From REEB52 sp964626905 (GTDB lineage Bacteria > Chlamydiota > Chlamydiia > Chlamydiales > SM23-39): a DNA stretch of 64,000 nucleotides. Shown one piece after another: positions 1-7,273 of this stretch (the stretch's first letter is position 1; every line of letters starts with the position of its first letter). The notes under the pieces were generated by a model. That model did not search any database. It saw only the letters and a program-made list of their open reading frames with translations, and had not been told where the DNA came from. Where the stretch lies: positions 1-64,000 of the forward strand of contig CAZVHA010000003.1 of the NCBI GenBank assembly GCA_964626905.1, written 5' to 3'. The translations under genes and the position numbers were made by a program.

Positions 1-81
1 TGGTAAAATATTTACTTAAGTCTGTTGGGGCTTCGGCGATTTATGCAACAATGCCAGTTGGAGTACTGAACCTATCCTTTT

Positions 82-246
82 AACCTGAGTTTTGGGTTTC
101 TCCGGCAGGAAATTCAATGCTTTTCTGGAAAGATTTTTGCTCTTGGAGGCGAGGGCAAGGGTGGGCCGCCCTCCTTGCCGAGGCGAAAGAGCAAAAAGAT
201 TCCAGAAAACATTGAATATCCGACGGATAAACCCAAAACTCAGGTT
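82..246. repeat. Long imperfect palindrome at the 3' end of the MFS gene
   Basis: Outer arms 82-99 and 229-246 are perfect 18-bp inverted repeats (AACCTGAGTTTTGGGTTT and its complement). Inner arms stay largely complementary through the ATTCAATG and AGAGCAAAAA stretches to a GC-rich centre near 150-180. The right arm contains the TGA stop codon of the leftward MFS gene (240-242), so the last codons of that gene are repeat sequence. It resembles the other palindromes of this window in size and placement, but I could not firmly align it with them. It could also act as a transcription terminator. Confidence 0.75.
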
Positions 247-1481
247 TTTAAGTCGCTCACCTTTCCTCGATAAAAAATCACAAAATATACAAAAGAACCC
301 AAGAGAACGATAGACCCTACAAGAAGTGGGCAATAGATGTTCCAACCTGCAAGAGGGCCTGCTGCAATGGGAGCCAAGATTTGACCTATTGACCACATGG
401 ATCCCCCCGCTCCCAAAGCTCTTCCTTGCATATCTTCAGAAGCCTTTAATGATAAAATCGAACCCAAATTCACCCATGCTAAAGCGCCTCCTGTCAGCGC
501 AACGGGGATCACTAGCCAGTAAGGCCATAATTCCGTAGGCCATAGGAATAGAGCAACTCCAACGGATGCGATCAAAGCCCCAGCTAAAATTAAGCTGCGC
601 AAAGAAAATTTACCAACCAACTCCTTATTTAAGAACATCGCTACAAAAAACCAAATAGCAGCCATGTATGCATAAATATCGCCAATTTTATCGGGTCCAA
701 GCGCAAATTTCTGCACCAAAAATGTCGGAGAAAAAATCAGAAAAAATGCCCACCCAATTGAGAAAAGTAGATAGGCGGTCAAAATAATGCGTAAAGCTTT
801 GAGATGAAAAACAAGTCGAAGGTCTTTGAACGTACTAAAAAAAGTATTGTTTTTGTGATGTGCTTTTCTCTTCCAAGTATCCACATAGAAAAAAAATACA
901 ACGAATAGGTTAATCAGAGCTGCAATGGCTGCAAAAATAAAAGCCCCTGACCCAGATAACCAATCGGGATTGGCAAGTTTACCACCAATCCAGGGACCTA
1001 TAACAAATCCTAAACCACCAACGCTTAACAGGGTTCCAAAAGCCTTACTCCGATGCTGCGCGTCGGTAAGGTCCGCCGTTGCAGATTGGGCTAAAGAAAA
1101 ATTACCAGAGCAGAAACCTGTGACAATACGGCCGACAAATAGCCAAACAAGACTATTCATATAAATACTCATCGCCATAATAAAATAACCAAAGACACTC
1201 AAAGCAATGCTTCCAAGAAACACTTTATATCTGCCCCAATGATCGGCTAGTGCTCCAGCAATCGGAGATCCAAAAAATTGGGCAAGACCAAACACCGCAA
1301 ACAGAAGACCTAAAACGGTAGTCCTTGTTGTTTCTATCGAATCTGAAGGGAAAAAATGTAGGTTAGGATTAAGCAGCAAGGGGGCTAAAACGGGAAAGAC
1401 GATCGAGAACCCAACTAAATCCAAAGTGTAGGTCATTAATACTGTCAAAAAGGTACGATAATGCTGCTGAGATCGAAACAT
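240..1481 (-). CDS. Major facilitator superfamily transporter (TetA-like drug/H+ antiporter type)
   Basis: A 413-residue integral membrane protein with about 12 hydrophobic segments, the usual length for MFS exporters. The N-terminal helix reads TLDLVGFSIVFPVLAPLLL, typical of the TetA/bicyclomycin group. The loop between helices 2 and 3 carries motif A (GALADHWGRYKV), and another segment has the GFCSGNFSLAQ pattern. Such proteins export drugs or metabolites using the proton gradient; the substrate cannot be told from sequence. The gene stands alone, and its stop codon lies inside a long palindrome that probably ends the transcript. Confidence 0.9.
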   Translation of the reverse strand: MFRSQQHYRTFLTVLMTYTLDLVGFSIVFPVLAPLLLNPNLHFFPSDSIETTRTTVLGLLFAVFGLAQFFGSPIAGALADHWGRYKVFLGSIALSVFGYFIMAMSIYMNSLVWLFVGRIVTGFCSGNFSLAQSATADLTDAQHRSKAFGTLLSVGGLGFVIGPWIGGKLANPDWLSGSGAFIFAAIAALINLFVVFFFYVDTWKRKAHHKNNTFFSTFKDLRLVFHLKALRIILTAYLLFSIGWAFFLIFSPTFLVQKFALGPDKIGDIYAYMAAIWFFVAMFLNKELVGKFSLRSLILAGALIASVGVALFLWPTELWPYWLVIPVALTGGALAWVNLGSILSLKASEDMQGRALGAGGSMWSIGQILAPIAAGPLAGWNIYCPLLVGSIVLLGSFVYFVIFYRGKVSDLKT

Positions 1482-1536
1482 GAGACTCCCCCAGTTTGGT
1501 GAGAAACTTTAAAGTATTTGATCCGTTATTTTTTTT

Positions 1537-1881
1537 TCAATGTACATCGGGATGGTCTTGGCACACTGCTGCAGGGACTGCCGCTAAACTGCTCGATCCC
1601 AGTGTGATTACGCCGCTATAAAATAGCCAATTCCAATCGGGTGGGTTAGAAGTAGAAATGCCTGCTGCTGCCAGAAGAAGTCCTACAAACATCCCGATAT
1701 AAACGACTCGCATATACCAGCGCAAGACATTTTTTTTGTCGCAACGGGACTGCCCAGAGGGCTCAATCCGAATATAGCCACGTCGGTTCAATCTAGAGGA
1801 ATTATCGCTTACTCCAACTACTACTAGCGAAATCTGAGCTAGTTCTATACGGTTGGGACCACTGCCAGCTACCGATGACAT
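1537..1881 (-). CDS. Small hypothetical membrane protein
   Basis: 114 residues of unknown function. The N-terminal half is polar. The C-terminal half has two hydrophobic stretches (around VYIGMFVGLLLAAAG and FYSGVITLGSSSLAAVPAA), so it is probably a two-pass membrane protein. I chose the ATG at 1881 because AGGAG lies six bases upstream; an ATG two codons earlier sits directly against that AGGAG. It lies 55 bp upstream of the MFS gene on the same strand and could share its transcript. No family recognised. Confidence 0.5.
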   Translation of the reverse strand: MSSVAGSGPNRIELAQISLVVVGVSDNSSRLNRRGYIRIEPSGQSRCDKKNVLRWYMRVVYIGMFVGLLLAAAGISTSNPPDWNWLFYSGVITLGSSSLAAVPAAVCQDHPDVH

Positions 1882-2185
1882 AAGCATCTCCTGTAACGAA
1901 ATTTAAAATTGAAAAGGGATTGTAGATAGTTGAGCCATTCCCGTCAATTTACTCATTTAAATCTCAGGATAAACCTCCTCAAGGAAAAGCTATATCGTGC
2001 GCGCTCAGAAATATGGGCCCTGATTATTGGGATAGAACAGCTCTTAAAACCGCCTTGCTCACCAAAATCGACGACACCTCAGAATTTCCTTAACAGACTA
2101 ATATCCAACATATTAAAGAATAACTCTATTGACAAACTATTAATTTTTTGTTAAAATTAGATTACAATAAAACAAAGGTGATAAT
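1882..2185. other. Intergenic region with one clear promoter
   Basis: About 300 bases between two divergent small genes. The right end carries a strong promoter (listed separately). A rightward frame at 1930-2154 has no ribosome binding site and no family signature apart from a short stretch (EIWALIIGIEQ) like the start of caspase-like domains, so it is not called as a gene. Confidence 0.4.
2129..2157 (+). promoter_or_regulatory. Housekeeping (sigma-66/sigma-70 type) promoter
   Basis: TTGACA at 2129-2134, a 17-bp AT-rich spacer, then TAAAAT at 2152-2157. It is followed by AAAGGTG and the ATG at 2186, so it should drive the 108-residue gene downstream. Confidence 0.7.
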
Positions 2186-2512
2186 ATGGCAGAACTTCCT
2201 CCTTTACAGTACAGACTAGTAAGTAATCAGGGGCTACAAACTGAAATCAATGCATTAGAATCTCAAATGAAAGCCCTGCAACCCGGTTCACCGGAATACG
2301 AATATGATCAGCTCCAACTAAAAAGAGAACAACGAGAGCTCGAAATTCGCCAAGAAAACCCCAAATTAAATCCCATGACTCAGAGTGGGGAACACGCGCT
2401 CGCGCAAATCATGAGTCAAGACCCAACACTTCAAGCAATCAATAGTGAAACCCAGTCCTTGATCAATGCCTATCCAAATGAATCCACCTCTTGGGGCATC
2501 CCACTTTCTTAA
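2186..2512 (+). CDS. Small hypothetical protein, predicted coiled coil
   Basis: 108 residues, soluble, glutamine- and glutamate-rich, with a likely coiled coil over residues 12-58 (leucines spaced through QTEINALESQMKAL and LQLKREQRELEIR). No signal peptide, membrane segment or known family. A consensus promoter and an AAAGGTG ribosome binding site directly upstream argue that it is expressed. Unknown function; a secreted effector or structural protein is possible but unsupported. Confidence 0.6.
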   Translation: MAELPPLQYRLVSNQGLQTEINALESQMKALQPGSPEYEYDQLQLKREQRELEIRQENPKLNPMTQSGEHALAQIMSQDPTLQAINSETQSLINAYPNESTSWGIPLS

Positions 2513-2549
2513 CGCGGGGCGCAAAGCTGGCTGGAAAAGATGGGTCAAA

Positions 2550-3113
2550 TTATTTCGATAGTTGGCGCACTAACCGGACTAGAGGCTGACAGTTGTTTTC
2601 CAGCGAGAGATCGCTGTTTGAGAGCCTGCAAAGAAGCGCTCCTGTTTCCATAGAACAGGCGGCCAAATATGAGCGAACCAACTCCTGATGAAGGAGGAGC
2701 TCTTCTTCTGTCTCCTCATCCCTAGTCCTTGACGAATCGTTCATTCTTCTTTGTAAGATCAAAAATGGCTGGCACTCAATCCATACAAGAGCCCTAGGAG
2801 AAAGAATGTGTAAGACTTCTTTAGGTAATCCAGGACAAAAACCAATTTCTGTCCGGATGAGAGCATGAGTGTCGATGATTGCAATCTGCTCTTGTTGTCG
2901 TATAAGCTTCTTGGCTGCTTTTATCCCAATTTCCTGCTGAGCTGATAGGGGCATTTTACGAAGCGTATCTCGGGTAATCCCTGTCAGAGCTGCCTCTTCC
3001 AGCATTTTATCCCCGTAATTCACTACTACAACAGAAGGAATTTGGCGAACAGTTTCCTTGAGAATAGAACTCTTGCCGCAACCTGGGACTCCAACCAAGA
3101 CTATCGTTTTCAT
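2550..3113 (-). CDS. Adenylate kinase-like protein of the archaeal (AdkA) type
   Basis: 187 residues from the ATG at 3113. The N-terminus MKTIVLVGVPGCGKSS is a Walker A loop. The next blocks match the order I recall for archaeal AdkA enzymes: VVNYGDKMLEEA, then LRKMPLSAQQEIG, then IIDTHALIRTEIGFCPGLP, then RRMNDSSRTRD. Archaeal AdkA is about 190 residues and interconverts ATP, ADP and AMP; it differs from the bacterial Adk fold variant with a lid domain. The frame extends upstream to 3260 but that part lacks similarity. No strong ribosome binding site is visible before 3113. It could instead act on another nucleoside monophosphate. Neighbours give no pathway clue; a horizontal origin is plausible. 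Confidence 0.75.
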   Translation of the reverse strand: MKTIVLVGVPGCGKSSILKETVRQIPSVVVVNYGDKMLEEAALTGITRDTLRKMPLSAQQEIGIKAAKKLIRQQEQIAIIDTHALIRTEIGFCPGLPKEVLHILSPRALVWIECQPFLILQRRMNDSSRTRDEETEEELLLHQELVRSYLAACSMETGALLCRLSNSDLSLENNCQPLVRLVRQLSK

Positions 3114-3303
3114 TTTTGCAACCAATCGGCCGTAATTAGAACTTTTGACTGAGTTAAACTCAAGGAAAAATGCTGGTTTGCTAGAGATCTGAATAATGCA
3201 GTGAAACAGCGAACTCATCGTGAAAGAATGTCGAGAAATCAAGGAGAACTTGCCAAACATTTGCGATCAACATTGGCAGGGCTTCAAAAGGAACCAGAAA
3301 CGA

Positions 3304-3585
3304 TTAAAAATCTGTTCCAGGCTCCCTCAGTTCGTTATACCGAACTCGGCCAAAAACTTGGATTCTGGCTGCGTCGGGCAGCCACTGCTTTTGAGACCCG
3401 CCTGCATCGCTCAACTTTTTCAAAAGGTCAGACCAATATCGGTTGGCGTAGGTGCTTTCAGTTAAAACCCCAATCACATCAATAATAGAAAAATACCATT
3501 CACCTTGGTAAATGATTTTTCGGATCTGTTTTCCTCTGAAAATCGCGATTTTTGACGATGTCTGTTCAAGTTCCTTAAGACTCAT
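3304..3585 (-). pseudogene. BRO-N domain fragment, 3' part replaced by a palindromic repeat
   Basis: The first 57 residues match the start of the BRO-N domain found in phage and viral antirepressors: IRKIIYQGEWYFSIIDVIGVL followed by YWSDLLKKL. A good ribosome binding site (AAGGAAAGG) precedes the ATG. After the KKL the frame runs into a repeat arm (3335-3419, shared with 3708-3921 and 62234-62408), giving the unrelated tail SDAGGSQKQWLPDAARIQ and a stop at 3304. A full BRO-N domain is roughly 100 residues, so the gene is truncated and probably inactive, although a short product could still be made. Confidence 0.65.
3335..3419. repeat. Half-copy of the TTATACTG palindromic element
   Basis: Starts with TTATACCGAA and continues with CTGGCTGCGTCGG and GCATCGCTCAAC, matching one arm of the complete elements at 62234-62408 (opposite strand) and 3708-3921. 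Only one arm is recognisable. It forms the 3' end of the BRO-N fragment. Confidence 0.6.
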
Positions 3586-3707
3586 GACCTTTCCTTGAAA
3601 TTCAAAAGAAAAGATTATAAACCTTTCCCCGAAAAAGAGAATAGCAAAAAGCCAGGATAAATTCCCTTGGAAATAGGAAATTGCTATCTAATAACGAAAT
3701 CAGCGCA

Positions 3708-3921
3708 TTATACTGCTCCCATCCAAAAAGTGTGAATCTGCCGACGTCGGACAGCCACTGAATTTGAGACCCGCCTGCACCTCACCCCAAAGACGATGCG
3801 TCTTCGGGGGCCCCGACGCTAAATTTTTTAAGTTTAGCTGCTTCGGCTCCGGCTTCGCCTGGCTCAAATTGCAGGGCGCCTCCTTGGCATTTTTCACTCT
3901 TTTTGAATGGTCGCAGTATAA
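3708..3921. repeat. TTATACTG palindromic element, complete copy
   Basis: The ends are inverted repeats: TTATACTGC at 3708 and GCAGTATAA ending at 3921. Complementarity continues through CATCCAAAAAGTGTGAA and TTCACTCTTTTTGAATG. A central hairpin at 3828-3848 (GCTAAATTT paired with AAGTTTAGC) matches, with sequence changes that keep pairing, the hairpin of the copy at 62234-62408. A second small hairpin lies near 3790-3806 (AAGACGATGCGTCTT). No coding capacity is apparent. This accounts for most of the gap 3586-3978. Confidence 0.75.
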
Positions 3922-3978
3922 AATATTTTTTCAGTTAAAACAGGGAATAACTTTTAAATAAACGAATGGAGTGTCTTT

Positions 3979-4557
3979 ATGAGCTGTTGTATACCCCTAA
4001 CATGTATTCCGTCTTGCTGCCTAGGCGAGGAAAATAATTATAAAAAAGGCCTAATGTATTTAGAGAAAATCCCCCAAGATTACAATTATCTGGGAGAGAA
4101 ATATGGGAAGCCTTATGCACATACAAAAGAGTATTATAAAGCGTTCAAATGTTTTGTGGCGGTTATAAAGGAGACGGAGCGTGGTGTATTTGCATTTAAA
4201 CGTGGGGAGGCTCACTTTGAACTAGGCAAGATCGTACTTGGATGTGGTACGATTGGCGCTGACAATTGCATGGCTATGTTTGAGGCTCTTACTGGAGAAC
4301 CATTCCAGTCGCTTGGCGCCCGACGAGGAGATTCGAGCGCAGACATAGCGCTCAAATATTTGGATCGAGCCGCTAGAGTAGGCCATGTTCGCGCACGAAA
4401 TCTGATTAAGCAATATCGTCAAAGCAATGAGTTTAAGGAGGAACAGGAGCAACGGGAGCGACAAAGGCAGCGATCTTCTCATTCCTATCAAAATTCGTCA
4501 AAATCCGATCCGAATGAGCTCATGCGTCAATTGCTCCGAAGTATGAATCGCAGCTGA
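3979..4557 (+). CDS. Hypothetical protein with a Sel1/TPR-like helical repeat and cysteine-rich start
   Basis: 192 residues. The first 16 are cysteine-rich (MSCCIPLTCIPSCCLG), which could be lipidated or palmitoylated in a host cell. Residues 20-140 look helical; ALKYLDRAARVGHVRARNLI resembles a Sel1-like repeat. The C-terminal 50 residues are charged and of low complexity (EEQEQRERQRQRSS). A GGAG ribosome binding site lies 10 bases before the ATG. No enzyme motif. It might be a type III secreted protein, a common fate for such chlamydial proteins, but that is inference. Confidence 0.6.
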   Translation: MSCCIPLTCIPSCCLGEENNYKKGLMYLEKIPQDYNYLGEKYGKPYAHTKEYYKAFKCFVAVIKETERGVFAFKRGEAHFELGKIVLGCGTIGADNCMAMFEALTGEPFQSLGARRGDSSADIALKYLDRAARVGHVRARNLIKQYRQSNEFKEEQEQRERQRQRSSHSYQNSSKSDPNELMRQLLRSMNRS

Positions 4558-4565
4558 ATTCAATT

Positions 4566-4706
4566 GGATCTTCGGATCAAAGATGCACAGATGAAGATCT
4601 AGATCTCCTTTACCAGCTGCGTCGCCAGAAAGCATGCGAAGCCGATGTTTTCCCTGAAGCCTCAAAGGAGCCCCTTATGCAGGCCGTTCTCCGGAGGAAT
4701 TATTAA
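4566..4706 (+). pseudogene. Possible coding remnant interrupted by the inverted-repeat element
   Basis: This frame reads like protein (SSDQRCTDEDLDLLYQL, then EADVFPEASKEPLMQAVL) but has no start codon and stops at a TAA supplied by the left arm of the element at 4700. Beyond the 174-bp element the same reading phase continues at 4874 with GLEAIPKGFPNLPDDLKNKI. Since 174 is a multiple of three, one ancestral frame may have been split by insertion. The evidence is only protein-like composition; it may be chance. Confidence 0.3.
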
Positions 4707-4873
4707 CCCGGCATGCAAATAGGTGACAAATAGCGCCAGCGAGGCAAAATCAGATCAAAGCGCAGCGGTCCGACCGAGCGGGGTCAATAGTAAAACTATT
4801 GGCCCCCGAGGAGGATTGATATGATGAAGCCGCAGCAAGCTAGTTGTCACCTATTTGCATGCCGGGTTAATAA
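4700..4873. mobile_element. MITE-like element with 30-bp perfect terminal inverted repeats
   Basis: Bases 4700-4729 are the exact reverse complement of 4844-4873 (outer half TTATTAACCCGGCATGC). The 114-bp interior has no transposase, but has a hairpin at 4785-4801 (CAATAG-TAAAA-CTATTG) and a shorter GGTCCGACC motif. A diverged relative lies at 48625-48792 on the other strand, where the hairpin is CATGG-TAAAA-CCATG. This is the architecture of a non-autonomous transposable element moved by a transposase encoded elsewhere. Confidence 0.75.
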
Positions 4874-4993
4874 CCCCTTATATAAGGGGTTGGAAGCAAT
4901 ACCTAAGGGGTTCCCGAATTTGCCGGATGATCTAAAAAATAAAATTACTCATTGCTGGACGAAATATGAAGGGCTCACTTCTCATCCTAACAA

Positions 4994-5016
4994 CGGTCCC
5001 CCGGACCGTTTTTTCA
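4994..5016 (+). terminator. Rho-independent terminator
   Basis: ACGGTCC and GGACCGT form a stem closed by a short C-rich loop, followed by TTTTTT. It reads rightward. The only rightward gene upstream is the 192-residue gene ending at 4557, so it may end that transcript or be left from a lost gene. Confidence 0.55.
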
Positions 5017-5027
5017 TCGGCGGAAAT

Positions 5028-5064
5028 GAAAAGGCCCCGCCAAAAGCAGGGCCTTTTCATTTTT
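5028..5064. terminator. Hairpin terminator downstream of tRNA-Leu
   Basis: AAAAGGCCC and GGGCCTTTT form a strong GC-rich stem just past the 3' end of the leftward tRNA-Leu. U-rich runs flank both sides, so it could work in both directions. Confidence 0.65.
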
Positions 5065-5148
5065 TGCCGATGACCGGACTCGAACCAGCACCTTATTGCT
5101 AAGAGTAGATTTTGAGTCTACCGCGTCTACCAATTTCGCCACACCGGC
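5065..5148 (-). tRNA. tRNA-Leu (anticodon CAA)
   Basis: An 84-base class II tRNA with a long variable arm. Acceptor GCCGGTG pairs with CATCGGC (one G-U), the T-loop is GGTTCGAGTCC, and the anticodon loop CTCAAAA gives anticodon CAA (reads UUG). No CCA is encoded. It lies 57 bp downstream of the M15-like lipoprotein gene on the same strand. Confidence 0.9.
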
Positions 5149-5205
5149 ATCCATAAAGGACATCCATTATAGTCACTTTTTCTTTTTTGGGAACAAATAA
5201 CCCTC

Positions 5206-6051
5206 TCAGGATCGGGGGTAACCTTGGTGGGCCTTTGCCCAACTGTAATTGACTTTCTCTTTTCCCTCTCGATCGTAGCGAACTTGGATGCAGATGTAAG
5301 GATGAGGATGCCGGTTGTCCCCATCTCTCCCCTCCCCTTTTTGATACAGTTTAATCAAAATCTCTTTGTTGTACCAAGGTTGACTTGCTGTATCTCCCTC
5401 AATAAGTCTTTTAAACTCTTGAATCTCTTTATCTTTTTGATACATAGGAATTTCTTGGAAATACTGCATCAAAATCCCCACAATTTCCTGGGGTCTTTCC
5501 TCCATCCCCTGCACGTAAAAATCTACCTCCGCCCCGATCTGGTGTTTCGATACCCGATTCCCCTTCGATGGATCGGCATAGGTATTATGCGCAGGGCACC
5601 TGTGCCCGCAGGTGATCACTACCCGTTTCCCCGTCTTTTTTTGGACAAAATTGAGCAAATCAATCAGGACCGGATAGACCGTCTCCCTCTTCCCTAAGAT
5701 GGGAAGCCCATGCCTTGTCGAACCGGCACAATCGGCAATCGGCACCCCGTGCTCCGGATCGCTCATATCGACCCCTTCGAGATTCAAGGGGTTCCCCTTA
5801 CAGCGGAAAAACTCTTTTGTGATCTTGGGAAGATTCGTCTCCGATTCCCATGGATATGGGGCCCTCGGCGTAAAATTAGGCGCCTCAATTGCAAAAAAAT
5901 GCTCGTCCTGGGTGCGCAAAATCGGCTCCCCCTTGCAGTTGAGCCTGCGCACCTTCTCCCTCTCCGACTGCTCCATCCCCGAACACCCCGCAAGAAGAAG
6001 CAGGCAGAATATAACCCTTTTTCGTATAGTCCGATTTAAGGCAAAACACAT
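5206..6051 (-). CDS. Putative lipoprotein with peptidase M15 (D,D-carboxypeptidase-like) fold
   Basis: 281 residues from the ATG at 6051. The N-terminus has arginines, a hydrophobic core and lipobox LLAGC, so it should be a lipoprotein in the envelope. The C-terminal half carries the M15 zinc pattern: ITCGHRCPAHN, then SKHQIGAEVDFY (SxHxxGxAxD type), then the HPHPY histidines near the end. M15 enzymes cleave peptide cross-bridges in peptidoglycan, which fits the thin division-site peptidoglycan of Chlamydiae; activity is inferred. The start codon shares two bases with the start codon of the divergent ctcB gene. A start four codons upstream (6063) is possible. Confidence 0.75.
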   Translation of the reverse strand: MCFALNRTIRKRVIFCLLLLAGCSGMEQSEREKVRRLNCKGEPILRTQDEHFFAIEAPNFTPRAPYPWESETNLPKITKEFFRCKGNPLNLEGVDMSDPEHGVPIADCAGSTRHGLPILGKRETVYPVLIDLLNFVQKKTGKRVVITCGHRCPAHNTYADPSKGNRVSKHQIGAEVDFYVQGMEERPQEIVGILMQYFQEIPMYQKDKEIQEFKRLIEGDTASQPWYNKEILIKLYQKGEGRDGDNRHPHPYICIQVRYDREGKEKVNYSWAKAHQGYPRS

Positions 6052-7270
6052 GACCGATCCCATTCTCCAAGAGCTCCAGCGCTCCACCGAGTCGGCCCTC
6101 AAAAGTGTCACGCTCGAAGAGGGCATCCAACACTTGAAAAGCGCGTTTTCCCTCTTCTCTCAAGAAGTAACTCGCCTTAAAAATGCCTACTCAAACTTAC
6201 AAGAGCGCTTTGAGACTGTCAACCAAGAACTTGGACGCAAAGCCGCAAACCTCATCAGACTCAACGGCTACCTCACCAATATCTTAAAAAATATCTCCGA
6301 TGCCATCCTCTTCATCGACCTCGAGGGGACCATCACCATTTACAATAGCGCCGCAGGCGCCATTTTAGCCATCAAACCCGAAACCGCCCTCTTCAAAAAG
6401 TTTTGGGAAGTCTTTCCCGATGAGACCTTTGGCTTCCCCATGCGCGAGGCGCTAAAATTCGGAATCGCTCACAAACTCCTCTACAAAAAAGAGATGGAAA
6501 TCTCCACCACCTTTATCTATGAAGGACCTAAAGTCTATCACGGCATGATTTTGGTCTTCCGCGACATCAGCGAAAAACAAAAACTGCAACTCATCGCCAA
6601 TCGCAACGACCGGATGAAAGAGCTCGGCGAAATGGCCGCCACCATCGCCCACGAAATCCGCAACCCCCTCGGCGGCATCCGCGGGTTTGCCTCTCTCCTC
6701 TTTCGCGACCTCAAAAATCAGCCCCACCTCCAAGAAATGGCCCAGTTCATCATCGAAGGAACAAAAAGTTTGGAAAAAATCGTAAGTACCGTCCTCCATT
6801 ACTCAAAACCCATTGAAATCCAACTGCAAACGTCAGATGTGGGCCACTTTTTAAAACAGGTGGCCAAGTTTGTGAAGGTCGATCCCGCCTTCCCAAGCCA
6901 CATCAGACTCTCCATCCACATTCCCGATACCCCCCTACTCCTCCCTTTCGATCCCATCTCGCTCAAATCGGCACTGCTCAACTTGATTTTTAATGCCATT
7001 CAGGCGATGCCTCAGGGAGGTGAGCTGACCCTTTCCCTCCTTTTACGGGCCTCCTCTTGCCAGATCGCCATCGCCGACACCGGCCACGGTATGGATGAAG
7101 AGATGCAAAAACGGCTCTTTTCTCCCTTTTTCACAACAAAAAAAGGGGGCAATGGACTCGGACTTGTCGAAACGCAAAAGATCGTGCAGGCCCACTTTGG
7201 AGAGATCGATGTCCGCTCGTCCCTCGCAAAAGGGACCACGTTTACAATAACTTTGCCGCTAAAAAGGTAG
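6050..7270 (+). CDS. ctcB: Sensor histidine kinase CtcB/AtoS-like (sigma-54 two-component system)
   Basis: 406 residues from ATG 6050. Order: a helical/coiled-coil start (residues 10-70), a PAS-type sensor domain (about 80-185; ISDAILFIDLEGTITIYNSA), the dimerisation and phosphoacceptor H-box (ATIAHEIRNPLGGIRG, His near 201), and a HATPase domain with N-box (NLIFNAIQAMPQGG), G1 (IADTGHGM) and G2 (GNGLGL). No membrane segment is seen, so it probably senses a cytoplasmic signal. It is followed 3 bp later by its response regulator and surely co-transcribed. This matches the single CtcB-CtcC system of Chlamydia. It autophosphorylates and passes phosphate to CtcC. Reading further upstream gives no similarity, supporting this start. 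Confidence 0.9.
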   Translation: MTDPILQELQRSTESALKSVTLEEGIQHLKSAFSLFSQEVTRLKNAYSNLQERFETVNQELGRKAANLIRLNGYLTNILKNISDAILFIDLEGTITIYNSAAGAILAIKPETALFKKFWEVFPDETFGFPMREALKFGIAHKLLYKKEMEISTTFIYEGPKVYHGMILVFRDISEKQKLQLIANRNDRMKELGEMAATIAHEIRNPLGGIRGFASLLFRDLKNQPHLQEMAQFIIEGTKSLEKIVSTVLHYSKPIEIQLQTSDVGHFLKQVAKFVKVDPAFPSHIRLSIHIPDTPLLLPFDPISLKSALLNLIFNAIQAMPQGGELTLSLLLRASSCQIAIADTGHGMDEEMQKRLFSPFFTTKKGGNGLGLVETQKIVQAHFGEIDVRSSLAKGTTFTITLPLKR

Positions 7271-7273
7271 ACC

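Noticed and set aside
16..396. 126-codon minus-strand frame over the palindrome at 82-246
   Set aside because: Runs through the palindrome and antisense-phase of the MFS gene end, with no ribosome binding site or family signature.
1555..1571. Possible second sigma-54 site (TTGGCACACTGCTGCA)
   Set aside because: GG and GC are nine bases apart rather than ten, and no rightward gene follows.
1930..2154. Rightward frame with EIWALIIGIEQ, reminiscent of caspase-like domains
   Set aside because: Only about 10 residues match, catalytic residues are absent and there is no ribosome binding site.
3201..3485. Two rightward frames opposite the BRO-N fragment
   Set aside because: Antisense shadows covering the repeat arm; no start signals or similarity.
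4821..5102. Rightward frame of 93 codons from the MITE-like element to the tRNA
   Set aside because: Passes through a terminator and into tRNA-Leu, so it cannot be an intact gene; only the 4874-5000 part looks protein-like and is discussed as a remnant.
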